Positions 8,868 through 17,814 of a DNA stretch of 64,000 nucleotides are shown one piece after another. Each line of letters starts with the position of its first letter. The stretch's first letter is position 1. Made by a program: the position numbers and the translations under genes. The DNA is from SURF-21 sp964510515 (GTDB lineage Bacteria; Actinomycetota; Geothermincolia; Geothermincolales; RBG-13-55-18). The notes below the pieces were generated by a model. It was not told where the DNA came from and did not search any database. It was given only the letters and a program-made list of their open reading frames with translations. The DNA is taken from NCBI GenBank assembly GCA_964510515.1, contig CAZEAU010000006.1, positions 21,643-85,642 of the forward strand. The letters run 5' to 3'.

Positions 8868-9814
8868 CGGTCCGGGGGCGGACTCCCGCGCGCTGCATCA
8901 TGGTACAGGGCACCTCATCCTCCTGCGGGAAGAGCGTCGTGACGGCGGCGCTGTGCCGCATCTTCGCGCAGGACGGCTGGCGCGTGGCGCCGTTCAAGTC
9001 GCAGAACATGTCCAGCAGGTCCTGGGTCACGGCGCAGGGAGGGGAGATGGGGACGGCCCAGGCGCTGCAGGCCTGGGCCGCGGGCATAGAGCCGCACAGC
9101 GACATGAACCCCATCCTGCTCAAGCCCGCCGGCGATGAGGCGGCCCAGGTGGTCCTCGGCGGCAGGCCGCTGCGGCGCATGAGCGCGGAGGAATACCACC
9201 TGCGCAAACCGGAGTTGCTGCCCGCCGCGCTGCAGGCGCTGGGGAGGCTGCGTGCGGCCAGCGACATCGTGGTCGTGGAGGGGGCGGGCAGCCCGGCGGA
9301 GATAAACCTGGCGGAGCAGGACATCGCCAACATGCGCATAGCCCGGGCGGCGGGCGCGGCGGTCGTCCTGGTGGGAGACATAGACCGCGGGGGGATGTTC
9401 GCCTCCCTGGTGGGCACCCTGGAGCTGCTGCGGCAGGAGGAGAGAGACCTGGTGGCCGGCTTCATCGTCAACAAGTTCCGCGGCACCCCGCGCCTGCTGC
9501 GCCCGGGGCTGGACTTTATCGAGGAGAGGACGGGGAAGCCGGTGCTGGGCGTCGTCCCCCACGTGCGCCACCTCGGCCTGGAGGAAGAGGACGGCGCGGG
9601 CCTGCAGGAGCGGCGCGCATCGCCGTCCGTGCCCGCCGCGGAGGGGGACGAAAGGGAGAGGGAGCGCAGGCTCGACCGCCTGGCTGCCGTCGTCAGGTCC
9701 TCGCTCGACATCCCCCGCATCTATTCCCTGCTCGCGCCGCTGCCCTGGCCGCCGCCGCCCGCGCGATTGCTGTATCATGGGGGGATGATCGGCGCCTGCG
9801 GGTGCCCGGACTGA
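8864..9814 (+). CDS. cobQ: Cobyric acid synthase lacking the glutaminase domain
   Basis: CobQ amidates four carboxylates of adenosylcobyrinic acid a,c-diamide, using ATP and glutamine. The N-terminal synthetase domain is intact in motif terms: VQGTSSSCGKS, PFKSQNMS, MNPILLKP, VEGAGSPAEINL and VGDIDRGGMFA. After GVVPHVRHLGLEEEDG the class I glutaminase domain expected in a protein of about 490 residues is absent. The chain passes within about 25 residues to ERERRLDRLAAVVRSSLD, which resembles the extreme C-terminal tail of complete CobQ. This implies an internal loss of about 200 residues. The protein is 316 residues. It may use free ammonia or a separate glutaminase, or be inactive. Confidence 0.85.
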   Translation: MTVRGRTPARCIMVQGTSSSCGKSVVTAALCRIFAQDGWRVAPFKSQNMSSRSWVTAQGGEMGTAQALQAWAAGIEPHSDMNPILLKPAGDEAAQVVLGGRPLRRMSAEEYHLRKPELLPAALQALGRLRAASDIVVVEGAGSPAEINLAEQDIANMRIARAAGAAVVLVGDIDRGGMFASLVGTLELLRQEERDLVAGFIVNKFRGTPRLLRPGLDFIEERTGKPVLGVVPHVRHLGLEEEDGAGLQERRASPSVPAAEGDERERERRLDRLAAVVRSSLDIPRIYSLLAPLPWPPPPARLLYHGGMIGACGCPD

Positions 9815-9875
9815 GAAAGCGCGGGCAGGAGGAAGCGGCAGAGGCGCAGAAAAACTGAGCGCGGGAGGTAGTGGA

Positions 9876-11045
9876 TTGACCAGGAGGATGCGGAGCAAAT
9901 TGAAGCGGCGGCAGGACAGGCGCCAGGTGGTGTTTCTGAGCCTGGGGTGCGCGCTGCTCTGCGGCCTGACCCTCATGGTCTTCACGCTCACCGGGCCGCG
10001 CTACGCAGATGAGCCGGGCGGCGCGTCCGCGGTCGCCCTGGCGGCCGGGGAGGCCGCGAGGGCGGAGGGGTGGGAGGGGGCGGGGGGCGATACGCCTCCG
10101 CTCAGCCTGGGCCTGGGGGGCGACGTGACCTTCGGCCTGGAGGTCGCCGACATGGTGGCGCGGGAAGGAGCGGCATATCCCTGGGAGGAGGTATCGCCGC
10201 TGTTCGCCGCGTACGACGTCACGGCGGTGAACCTCGAGGGGCCCCTGTGCAGGGGCACCACGCCAAGCGCCACCCAGCCTTCCGTGCTCCTGCGCGGCGA
10301 CGCTTCCTGCGCGGCCCCCCTGGCCGGGGCGGGAGTGGACGCCGTATGCCTGGCCAACGACCATGCCATGGACTACGGCGCCGCGGGCCTGGAGGAGACC
10401 CTGAACGCGCTGCGCGCACAGGGCGTGGGGGTATGCGGGGCGGGCCCGAGCAGGAGCGCCGCGGAGCGGCCGCTGGTGCTCACGGCCGGAAGCGGCGCCA
10501 GCGTCGCCCTCCTCTCCTTCTGCGACGTAGCCCCGGAGACCTGGGCGGCGGGCGAGGATTCGCCGGGCATAGCCAGGGCACGGCTCGAACGCATGGAAGA
10601 GCTGGTGGGGGAGGCGGCGCTGGCGGCGCATTACGTCGTGGTGCTGGTGCACTGGGGGGAGGTCGGCTCGCAGGAGATCACGCCGCGCCAGCGGGAGATG
10701 GCCAGGGCCTGCGTCGATGCCGGTGCCGACCTGGTGGCCGGCTGCCACCCCCACGTGGTGCAGGGGGTGGAGGTGATCTCCGGGGTGCCGGTGCTGTACT
10801 CCCTCGGCAACCTGGTCTTCCCCTCCGGCAGCGAGGCGGGAAAGAGCGCGATCTTCGCCGGGTGTCGTTTCCAGGAAGGGCGCCTGGCCGCGCTGGAGAT
10901 AGTGCCCCTGAGGATAGAGGGGGGGAGGCCGGTGCCGCTCTCCGGCCTCGACGCGGAGAGGGCCTTGCGCCTGCTGGAGGCGGCTTCTCCCGGTGTGCGC
11001 ATGGAGATATCGGCGGCAAGTGGCACCGCCGCCATCAAGCCCTGA
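9876..11045 (+). CDS. CapA/PgsA-family metallophosphatase-like protein, membrane anchored
   Basis: A 389-residue protein with an N-terminal hydrophobic segment (about residues 19-38) after a basic stretch, probably a signal anchor. The outer domain has the CapA family motifs GLGGDVTFG, AVNLEGPL, LANDHAMDYG, VVLVHWGEVGS, GCHPHVVQGVEV and YSLGNLVFPSG. CapA relatives take part in poly-gamma-glutamate capsule synthesis, and many have no known function. No other capsule gene is beside it. The start is TTG 9876 with GGGAGG seven bases upstream; ATG 9888 is too close to its AGGAGG to be preferred. Confidence 0.87.
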   Translation: MTRRMRSKLKRRQDRRQVVFLSLGCALLCGLTLMVFTLTGPRYADEPGGASAVALAAGEAARAEGWEGAGGDTPPLSLGLGGDVTFGLEVADMVAREGAAYPWEEVSPLFAAYDVTAVNLEGPLCRGTTPSATQPSVLLRGDASCAAPLAGAGVDAVCLANDHAMDYGAAGLEETLNALRAQGVGVCGAGPSRSAAERPLVLTAGSGASVALLSFCDVAPETWAAGEDSPGIARARLERMEELVGEAALAAHYVVVLVHWGEVGSQEITPRQREMARACVDAGADLVAGCHPHVVQGVEVISGVPVLYSLGNLVFPSGSEAGKSAIFAGCRFQEGRLAALEIVPLRIEGGRPVPLSGLDAERALRLLEAASPGVRMEISAASGTAAIKP

Positions 11046-11160
11046 CCCGCCCGCCCCCTGCGCCCCATCGTCTCCCCGCTCCGCGGCGCATACGTGGCGG
11101 GCTCCCCACCTTCCCCGAGGCGCTATCATCATATAAAGAGTATGGAGAGGGGGGGCCGAG

Positions 11161-12561
11161 ATGAGGTGGGAAAAAGAGCGCTTCGCGGTGATCGCGAGGG
11201 TGAGGGACACCCTGCGCCGCTGGCCCATGTTCGCCCCCGGAGACGAGGTCATCGCGGCCGTGTCCGGGGGGGCGGACTCGCTGGTCCTGCTGGATGTCCT
11301 GGTGCAGATGAAGGAAGAGCTGGGGATCGGCCTGAGGGTGCTGCACGTGGACCACGGAGTGCGTCCCGCGTCGGGGGAGGACGCCGCCTGGGTGCAGGGA
11401 GTGGCGACCCATTACCGCCTCCCCTGCAGCGTGCGCAGGATCGAGGTGGCGGGCGGGGGTCGGCGCAGCCCCGAGGAAAGGTTACGGGAGGCGCGCTACG
11501 CCGCCTTCGCGGAGGAGATAGCGGCAAAAGGGGCCACCAGCCTGGCCACCGGGCACAGCGCTGACGACCGCGTGGAGACCCTGTTGCTGCGCGTCATCGC
11601 GGGCAGCGGCCCCGCGGGATTGGGCTCCATCCCGCCGGTGCGCCGCCCCTATGTCAGGCCCCTCATCCGCGTGTGGAGGAGCGAGATCGAGGGCTACGCG
11701 TCCCGCCTTCCCTTTTCTCCGCGGCAGGACCACACCAACCTCGACCTTTCCATTCCTCGCAACCGCGTCCGCCACCGCCTGCTCCCGCTGCTGCAGGAGG
11801 AGTACAACCCTTCCGTGAAACGGGCGCTGCTGGCGGAGGCGGAGATGCTGGCCTCGGTGGCGGAGGTCCTGCGGACGTGCGCCGCGCGGGCGGAGGGGAT
11901 GGTGACTCCGGCCGCATGCGGGGGGGAGGAGATCGACGTGGCGGGACTGCGCTCCCTACCCACGGCGCTCAGGCGCGAGGTCCTGGCTTCCTCCCTGCGC
12001 CGCTTGGGGGTGGAGCCCGCCTTCGCGCTGGTGGAGGACATAAGGATCAAGCTGCTGGAGACGGACGGCAATGCGCGGCTCGACCTCTCGCCGCGGCTGT
12101 CGGCGCGCCGTATCTACGGCCGCCTCGTCCTCGGGCCCAGGCCGGGCGCGGCGGCGGTAGAGGAGACCTACCTCTGCGGCGAGGGGCTCTTCGACCTGCC
12201 CCTCCCCGGGCCGCGTTTGCGGGTGAGCATGCGGCCGCGCGGTGACGCCGACCCCCGCGAGGAGGCGGACGGGAGGTGCACGGCCTGGCTGGACGCGGAG
12301 CGCCTCGCCTTCCCGCTGCTGGTCAGGGGCATCCGCCCCGGCGACCGCTTCCATCCCCTGGGCGCCCCGGGGCGGCGTAAGCTGCAGGACTTCCTGGTGG
12401 ATGCCAAGGTCCCCCGCGAGGAGCGGGCGCGGGTCCTGGTCCTGGAGTCGGGGGGGGAGATCGCCTGGGTCATGGGCATGCGCATAGACGAGAGGTTCAA
12501 GCTGCGGGATACCACAACCTGCGTGGCGGAGTTCAGGTTGAGTTGCGGGCGGCGCGCCTGA
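11161..12561 (+). CDS. tilS: tRNA(Ile)-lysidine synthase
   Basis: TilS attaches lysine to cytidine 34 of the CAU-anticodon tRNA-Ile so that it reads AUA. The 466-residue protein has the N-type ATP-pyrophosphatase loop SGGADS at residues 35-40. It also has LHVDHGVRP, ATGHSADDRVETLLLR and RNRVRHRLLPLL, all family motifs. The C-terminal substrate-binding region follows, with GDRFHPLG and KLQDFLVDAKVPREER. It heads the tilS-hpt-ftsH set that is conserved in actinobacteria. ATG 11161 is preceded by a GGAGAGGGGGG tract. Confidence 0.95.
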   Translation: MRWEKERFAVIARVRDTLRRWPMFAPGDEVIAAVSGGADSLVLLDVLVQMKEELGIGLRVLHVDHGVRPASGEDAAWVQGVATHYRLPCSVRRIEVAGGGRRSPEERLREARYAAFAEEIAAKGATSLATGHSADDRVETLLLRVIAGSGPAGLGSIPPVRRPYVRPLIRVWRSEIEGYASRLPFSPRQDHTNLDLSIPRNRVRHRLLPLLQEEYNPSVKRALLAEAEMLASVAEVLRTCAARAEGMVTPAACGGEEIDVAGLRSLPTALRREVLASSLRRLGVEPAFALVEDIRIKLLETDGNARLDLSPRLSARRIYGRLVLGPRPGAAAVEETYLCGEGLFDLPLPGPRLRVSMRPRGDADPREEADGRCTAWLDAERLAFPLLVRGIRPGDRFHPLGAPGRRKLQDFLVDAKVPREERARVLVLESGGEIAWVMGMRIDERFKLRDTTTCVAEFRLSCGRRA

Positions 12562-12674
12562 AGGCCGCGGCGGCGGGGTTTCAGGTGGGCGGAGGCGGGG
12601 TCGATAAGTGCAGGGCGGCCCGCAAAATGAGGGTGGTCATGCCCGGGCGGAGAGGAACGGAGGATAATAGAGTC

Positions 12675-13223
12675 ATGGGACTGGAGGCGGTGACGCCGCT
12701 CATCGGCGGCGCGGAGGTGAAAGCCCGCATCGCGGAGATGGCGGCGCAGATAAACGGCGACTACGCCGGGCGCGACCTGGTCATGGTGGGGGTGCTCAAG
12801 GGCGCCTTCGTTTTTCTGGCCGACCTGGCCAGGCGGGTGGAGCTGCCCCTGCAGGTGGATTTCGTCGCCGTGTCGAGCTACGGTAAGGACACCGAATCGT
12901 GCGGGGCGGTGAGGATAATCAAGGACATGGACCTGGAGATAGGGGGCAAGGACGTGCTCCTGGTGGAGGATATCGTGGATACCGGGCTGACGCTCAAATA
13001 CCTCGCCGGCCTGCTGCGCGAGAGGGGCCCCGCATCGCTCGCGGTGTGTGCCTTGCTTAACAAACCCGACGCGCGTAAGGTGGATGTCGAGATAAAATAC
13101 AGCGGTTTCGACGTGCCTCCCCTTTTCGTGGTCGGGTACGGCCTCGACTATGCCGAGAGGTACCGGCAGTTGCCCTTCGTGGGGGTGCTGCGGGAAGAGG
13201 AGGGGGGCGGAGAGGCGGTTTGA
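12675..13223 (+). CDS. hpt: Hypoxanthine phosphoribosyltransferase
   Basis: This enzyme salvages hypoxanthine and/or guanine to IMP/GMP with PRPP. The 182-residue protein matches the usual length. It has VGVLKGAFVFLADLAR, the flexible-loop segment SSYGKDTESCG, the PRPP-binding motif VLLVEDIVDTGLTL near residue 95, and FVVGYGLDYAERYR. The frame is open to 12543, but ATG 12675 with GGAGG at 12659-12663 gives the family N-terminus. It lies between tilS and ftsH, with only 2 nt between its stop and the ftsH ATG. Confidence 0.95.
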   Translation: MGLEAVTPLIGGAEVKARIAEMAAQINGDYAGRDLVMVGVLKGAFVFLADLARRVELPLQVDFVAVSSYGKDTESCGAVRIIKDMDLEIGGKDVLLVEDIVDTGLTLKYLAGLLRERGPASLAVCALLNKPDARKVDVEIKYSGFDVPPLFVVGYGLDYAERYRQLPFVGVLREEEGGGEAV

Positions 13224-13225
13224 AC

Positions 13226-15208
13226 ATGGGAAACAAGAGGCTGTGGAGAACGGCCATCTTCTACCTCGTCATAGCCGTGGTGGTCATCCTGGTGTGGACC
13301 AAGTCTCCGAGCATCTTCGGCAGCGACAAGTCCAGGGACCTGAGCTGGTTCGAGGACAGGCTGGCGGCGGGCGAGGTGGCCGAGGTGACCATCAAGGACA
13401 AGGATAACCTGCTCAAGGGGTCCCTGGCCACGGGCGAGGACTTCGAGGTCAGCTACCCCGCCGAATACGCCGGCGACCTGGTGAATAAGATCAACGAGCA
13501 CCGTGCCCTGGCCCATTCCGACGATCCGGCCACGGCGCAGAAATACGCGGCTTACAGGGACCTCGAGCTCAAGGTGGATCCCCAGGGCGGCTTCGACATC
13601 CTGGGCATCATCATCAACCTGCTTCCCTTCGTCCTCATCGCGATGCTCTTTTTCTTCCTCTTCCAGCAGATGCAGGGCGGAGGCAGCAAGGTGATGTCCT
13701 TCGGCAAGAGCCGCGCCAAGGTGATGGGCAGGGAGCAGGTCCGCGTGACCTTCAAGGATGTGGCCGGAGTGGACGAGGCGGTGGAGGAGCTGGAGGAACT
13801 GAGAGACTTCCTGGCCTCCCCGGCTAAATTCCAGGCCCTGGGGGCCAAGATACCCAAGGGGGTCCTCCTCTACGGCCCCCCCGGCGCCGGAAAGACGCTG
13901 CTGGCAAGGGCGGTGGCCGGCGAGGCCGGAGTCCCCTTCTTCTCCATCTCCGGGTCCGACTTCGTGGAGATGTTCGTGGGCGTGGGGGCATCGCGCGTGC
14001 GCGATCTCTTCGAGCAGGCCAAGTCCTCGGCACCCGCCATAATCTTCGTGGACGAGATCGATGCGGTGGGGCGGCACCGCGGCGCCGGGCTCGGCGGCGG
14101 GCACGACGAACGCGAGCAGACCCTCAACCAGCTGCTGGTGGAGATGGACGGCTTCGACATGAAGACCGGCGTCATCCTCATCGCCGCCACCAACCGTCCC
14201 GATATCCTGGATCCGGCGCTGCTGCGGCCGGGCCGCTTCGACCGCCAGATCGTGGTCGACCGCCCCGACCTGAACGGGCGCAGGGAAATCCTCAAAGTGC
14301 ATACCCGCGACAAGCCCCTGGCCGACGACGTGGACCTGGAGGTACTGGCGCGGCGCACCCCGGGCTTCACCGGGGCCGACCTCGCCAACCTGGTGAACGA
14401 GGCCGCCCTCCTCTCCGCGCGGCACAACAAGAAGAAGCTGGACATGCAGGAGATGGAGGAAGCCATCGACCGGGTCATCGCCGGGCCGGAGAGGCGCACG
14501 CGCCTCATCAGCGACAAGGAGAAGGAGATCATCGCCTACCACGAGGCCGGGCACGCCCTGGTGGCCCACGAGCTCCCCAACGCGGACCCGGTGCACAAGA
14601 TATCCATCATCCCGCGCGGCCAGGCCCTCGGCTATACCCTGACCCTGCCCCTGGAGGACAAGTACCTGGTGACCAAGGGCGAGCTGGTGGACGAGCTGGC
14701 CATGCTCCTGGGGGGGCGCGTGGCGGAGGAGATGATCTTCGGCGAGCTCACCACCGGCGACCAGAACGACATCGAGAAGGCCACCAAGCTGGCGCGGAAG
14801 ATGGTGTGCGAATTCGGCATGAGCGAGAAGCTGGGTCCGCTCACCCTGGGGCAGAAGCAGGGCGAGGTCTTCCTGGGCAGGGACCTCGCCGCCCACCAGG
14901 ACTACAGCGACCAGATCGCCTACGAGATAGACAAAGAGGTGAGGCGGCTGGTCGACGAGGCCTACGAGCGTGCCGCGGACATCCTCACCCGGCACAGGGG
15001 AAAGCTGGATACCATCGCCAGGACCCTCATCCGGCGCGAGACGCTGGAGAAGGAGGAGCTGCTGGCTCTCCTGGAGGGCAGGGAGCTGGCGGGCGGCGCG
15101 GCAGACCGGCTCGCGGCCAAGAGCGAGGGCGGCGCGGAGAAGCAGCAGGAGGGGGCGCGCTCGCCGTCCCTCATCCCCCCGGGCAGGCCCCTCCCCCAGG
15201 CGGAATAG
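13226..15208 (+). CDS. ftsH: ATP-dependent zinc metalloprotease FtsH
   Basis: FtsH is a membrane-bound hexameric AAA+ protease that degrades misfolded membrane proteins and some regulators. Membrane helices lie near residues 10-26 (IFYLVIAVVVILVW) and 120-145 (IIINLLPFVLIAMLFFFLF), with an external domain between. The AAA domain has Walker A GPPGAGKTLLARA (about 216-223), Walker B IIFVDEID and the second region of homology ATNRPDILDPALLRPGRFDR. Zinc ligands are in HEAGH (439-443), with the aspartate of TTGDQNDIEKAT. The 660-residue length is normal. ATG 13226 is preferred over an overlapping TTG at 13220. Confidence 0.97.
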   Translation: MGNKRLWRTAIFYLVIAVVVILVWTKSPSIFGSDKSRDLSWFEDRLAAGEVAEVTIKDKDNLLKGSLATGEDFEVSYPAEYAGDLVNKINEHRALAHSDDPATAQKYAAYRDLELKVDPQGGFDILGIIINLLPFVLIAMLFFFLFQQMQGGGSKVMSFGKSRAKVMGREQVRVTFKDVAGVDEAVEELEELRDFLASPAKFQALGAKIPKGVLLYGPPGAGKTLLARAVAGEAGVPFFSISGSDFVEMFVGVGASRVRDLFEQAKSSAPAIIFVDEIDAVGRHRGAGLGGGHDEREQTLNQLLVEMDGFDMKTGVILIAATNRPDILDPALLRPGRFDRQIVVDRPDLNGRREILKVHTRDKPLADDVDLEVLARRTPGFTGADLANLVNEAALLSARHNKKKLDMQEMEEAIDRVIAGPERRTRLISDKEKEIIAYHEAGHALVAHELPNADPVHKISIIPRGQALGYTLTLPLEDKYLVTKGELVDELAMLLGGRVAEEMIFGELTTGDQNDIEKATKLARKMVCEFGMSEKLGPLTLGQKQGEVFLGRDLAAHQDYSDQIAYEIDKEVRRLVDEAYERAADILTRHRGKLDTIARTLIRRETLEKEELLALLEGRELAGGAADRLAAKSEGGAEKQQEGARSPSLIPPGRPLPQAE

Positions 15209-15319
15209 CCCGGCGCGCGGGGTCAGGCCGGGGGCAGCGCATGCGCTGACGAGCGAAGCCCGGAGTCCGACTTCACGTGTTGCGATATAATGTGCGCGAA
15301 AACGCGAAGGAGGGACGCG

Positions 15320-15886
15320 GTGGACCGGGAGAAGATAATGCAGGGCGTGCGCCTGATCCTGGAGGGGATCGGCGAGGATCTCGAGCGCGAAGGGCTGCAG
15401 AAGACGCCGGAGCGGGTGGCCAAGATGTACGAGGAGCTGCTCTGCGGGGTGGACATCGATCCCATCGAGGTCATCCGGGCCATGTTCATGGAGGAGCACG
15501 AGGAGATGATCGTGGTCAAGGACATCCCCTTCTACTCCATTTGCGAGCACCACCTCATACCTTTTCTGGGCAAAGCCCATGTCGCCTATATACCGGGGCC
15601 CGAGGGGCAGATAACCGGCATCAGCAAGCTGGCCCGCGTGGTGGACGTCCTCTCCAAGCGCCTGCAGGTGCAGGAAAGGATCACCACCGAGGTGGCCGAC
15701 ACCCTGGTGCGAGCCCTGCGCCCCCGCGGCGTGCTGGTGGTCATCGAGGCGGAGCACCTGTGCATGTCCATGCGGGGGGTGAAGAAGCCGGGGACGCTCA
15801 CCGTGACCTCGGCGGTGAGGGGCACCTTCCACACCAACGCGGCCTCGCGGGCGGAGGCCATGGCCCTCATCCGCCAGAAGAGCTGA
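15320..15886 (+). CDS. folE: GTP cyclohydrolase I, type IA
   Basis: FolE converts GTP to 7,8-dihydroneopterin triphosphate, the first step of tetrahydrofolate synthesis. The 188-residue protein has the zinc-site motifs YSICEHHLIPF and AEHLCMSMRGVKKPG, plus GISKLARVVDVLSKRLQVQE. The GTG start at 15320 is chosen because AAGGAGGG (15307-15314) stands five bases before it; an ATG at 15290 overlaps a TATAAT hexamer (15286-15291) that could be the promoter -10 element. It is followed directly by folP. Confidence 0.96.
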   Translation: MDREKIMQGVRLILEGIGEDLEREGLQKTPERVAKMYEELLCGVDIDPIEVIRAMFMEEHEEMIVVKDIPFYSICEHHLIPFLGKAHVAYIPGPEGQITGISKLARVVDVLSKRLQVQERITTEVADTLVRALRPRGVLVVIEAEHLCMSMRGVKKPGTLTVTSAVRGTFHTNAASRAEAMALIRQKS

Positions 15887-15895
15887 GGGGCGGGC

Positions 15896-17104
15896 ATGAG
15901 GTTCAACCCCCGCGTGCTGGACGTCGATTCCCTGGCCGAGGCCTACGCGCGCCTCGACGAACTGCAGCCCAGCGACGAGGGCAGGGCCATCATGGCCCCC
16001 AAGATGGTGGCCCGCGTGGTGCGCGTGGACAACGTGGACACGCGGGCGGCCCATATCCTTAAACAGAACATGCTCTCCATCGGGGGCGAGGTATCGCTGC
16101 CCAGGGAGGTATTCGGCGGCGGGGGGGACCGGGTCTCGGCCGTCATCTCCGGAAACCTCAAGCATTACAGGCTCCTCATCTCCAAGCTGAAGAGGCAGCC
16201 TTTCGGGCTCAAGACGCTGGCCGCCGAGCTGGAGCAGGCGCTTGGCCCCTCGCGTGGTGAGGCGGCGAGAACGCTGCGCCTGGCGGGGAGGGAGTACGAC
16301 CTCGGGAAGCGTACCCTGGTCATGGGCGTGGTCAACGTCACCCCGGATTCCTTCTCCGACGGGGGGCGCTTCCATGACGCCGCCGCGGCCGTCGGGCACG
16401 CCCTGCGCCTGGAGGAGGAGGGCGCGGACATCCTGGACATCGGCGGCGAGTCCACCCGCCCCGGGTCCGATTTCATCTCCGTCGAGGAGGAATTGCGCAG
16501 GGTGATGCCGGTGGTCACGGAGGTGGCGGGAAGGGCGGGGGTGCCGCTCTCCATCGACACCACCAAGGCGGAGGTGGCGCGGCTGGCCCTGGCGGAGGGC
16601 TGCGCCATGGTCAACGATATCAGCGCCCTGCGCCTGGACGAGGGCATGCTCCCCCTGGTGGCGGAGGAGAAGGTCCCCTTCTGCCTCATGCACATGCAGG
16701 GCCTGCCCAAGGACATGCAGGTGAAGCCGCACTACGACGACGTGATCGGCGAGGTCGCCGCCTTTTTGCGCGAGAGGGCAGAGGCGGCGGAGGCGGGGGG
16801 GGCCGACCCCGGCGGGATCATGATCGATCCGGGCATAGGCTTCGGAAAGAACCTGGAGCACAACCTGGAGATAATACGGCGCCTGGACGAGCTCAAGTCC
16901 CTCGGCTACGTCCTCGTCCTGGGGAACTCGCGCAAGGCCTTCATCGGCAGGATACTCGGCCTCCCGGAGGGCGAGAGGGTGGAGGGCACCGCGGCCGGCG
17001 TGGCCCTGGGCATCGCCGGGGGCGCGGATATCGTGCGCGTGCACGACGTGAAAGAGATGGTACGCGTGTGCAGGGTGGCCGATGCCATCCTGGGCAAGGG
17101 ATGA
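15896..17104 (+). CDS. folP: Dihydropteroate synthase with N-terminal extension
   Basis: FolP condenses p-aminobenzoate with hydroxymethyl-dihydropterin pyrophosphate and is the sulfonamide target. The TIM-barrel domain begins near residue 140. It has GVVNVTPDSFSDGG, DIGGESTRPGS, IDTTKAEVARLAL, NDISALR, and IDPGIGFGKNLEHNL with LGNSRKAFIG. The 402-residue protein is about 130 residues longer than typical bacterial enzymes. The extra N-terminal part (about residues 1-130) includes RVDNVDTRAAHILKQNMLS and SGNLKHYRLLISKLKRQPFG and is not a known catalytic module to me. It starts 10 nt after folE. Confidence 0.95.
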   Translation: MRFNPRVLDVDSLAEAYARLDELQPSDEGRAIMAPKMVARVVRVDNVDTRAAHILKQNMLSIGGEVSLPREVFGGGGDRVSAVISGNLKHYRLLISKLKRQPFGLKTLAAELEQALGPSRGEAARTLRLAGREYDLGKRTLVMGVVNVTPDSFSDGGRFHDAAAAVGHALRLEEEGADILDIGGESTRPGSDFISVEEELRRVMPVVTEVAGRAGVPLSIDTTKAEVARLALAEGCAMVNDISALRLDEGMLPLVAEEKVPFCLMHMQGLPKDMQVKPHYDDVIGEVAAFLRERAEAAEAGGADPGGIMIDPGIGFGKNLEHNLEIIRRLDELKSLGYVLVLGNSRKAFIGRILGLPEGERVEGTAAGVALGIAGGADIVRVHDVKEMVRVCRVADAILGKG

Positions 17105-17114
17105 GGGGAGCTAC

Positions 17115-17813
17115 ATGGGCAAGGCTCAGAAGCTGAAGCAGCAGCGCAAGCTGGAGGAGGAGGTGCGGCGCCAGGAGGAGAGGGCCGGGGTCTGGCGCAG
17201 GATGGTGATCATCACCGCCGCCGTGGTCACGCTGGCCGTGACCGTGGGCCTCATCCTCCTGGTGAACTACATGAAGAAGAGGGAGGAGGAGGGGGGGGCG
17301 GCGCCGCAGGTCACCGCGGAACTGGTCCTGGAGACCAGCGCGGGCGAGATCGTCGTCGGCCTCTACGGGGAAGACGCCCCCCTCACCGTGCGCCACGTGA
17401 GCGAACTGGCGCAGCGGGGCTTCTACGACGGGCTGCTCTGGTACCGCGTGGAGGATTTCGTGGCCCAGACGGGCAGCCACTTCTTCTCGCTCATGGCCGA
17501 GGCGGGCGAGGAGGAGGCGGACGAGGAGAGGGCGTCGCAGGCCTGGGCCGAGGACCAGGAGGTGGGCGTGGTCCTGGACGAGCTGGGACACTCCAACCTG
17601 CGCGGCGCCGTGGGCATGGCCAAGCCCTCCGACCCCTCGACCGGGGAGCCCCAGGCCAACTCGGCCACCACCGATTTCTATATCCTGAAGGCGGACGCCA
17701 CCCATCTCGACGCCCATTTCACCGTCTTCGGCAGGGTGATATCGGGCATGGACGTGCTGGACTCGCTGCAGGCCGTCGACGTCCTCTTGACGGCCAGGGT
17801 GAGAGAGAGATGA
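17115..17813 (+). CDS. Membrane-anchored cyclophilin-type peptidyl-prolyl isomerase
   Basis: A 232-residue protein. A basic, glutamine-rich N-terminus is followed by a hydrophobic segment at about residues 34-53 (MVIITAAVVTLAVTVGLILL). An extracytoplasmic cyclophilin domain comes next, with LVLETSAGEIVVGLYGEDAP, VRHVSELAQRGFYDGLLWYR, AVGMAKPSDPSTG, and FTVFGRVISGMDVLDSL. Cyclophilins catalyse proline isomerisation during folding, here probably outside the membrane. Lying between folP and folB it breaks the folate run but shares the operon. ATG 17115 has GGGGAG just upstream. Confidence 0.87.
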   Translation: MGKAQKLKQQRKLEEEVRRQEERAGVWRRMVIITAAVVTLAVTVGLILLVNYMKKREEEGGAAPQVTAELVLETSAGEIVVGLYGEDAPLTVRHVSELAQRGFYDGLLWYRVEDFVAQTGSHFFSLMAEAGEEEADEERASQAWAEDQEVGVVLDELGHSNLRGAVGMAKPSDPSTGEPQANSATTDFYILKADATHLDAHFTVFGRVISGMDVLDSLQAVDVLLTARVRER

Positions 17814-17814
17814 T

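Noticed and set aside
13148..17044. A 1298-codon open frame on the minus strand
   Set aside because: It lies opposite ftsH, folE and folP, which have full family motifs. Long antisense frames are expected in very GC-rich DNA, and the product has no recognisable motif.
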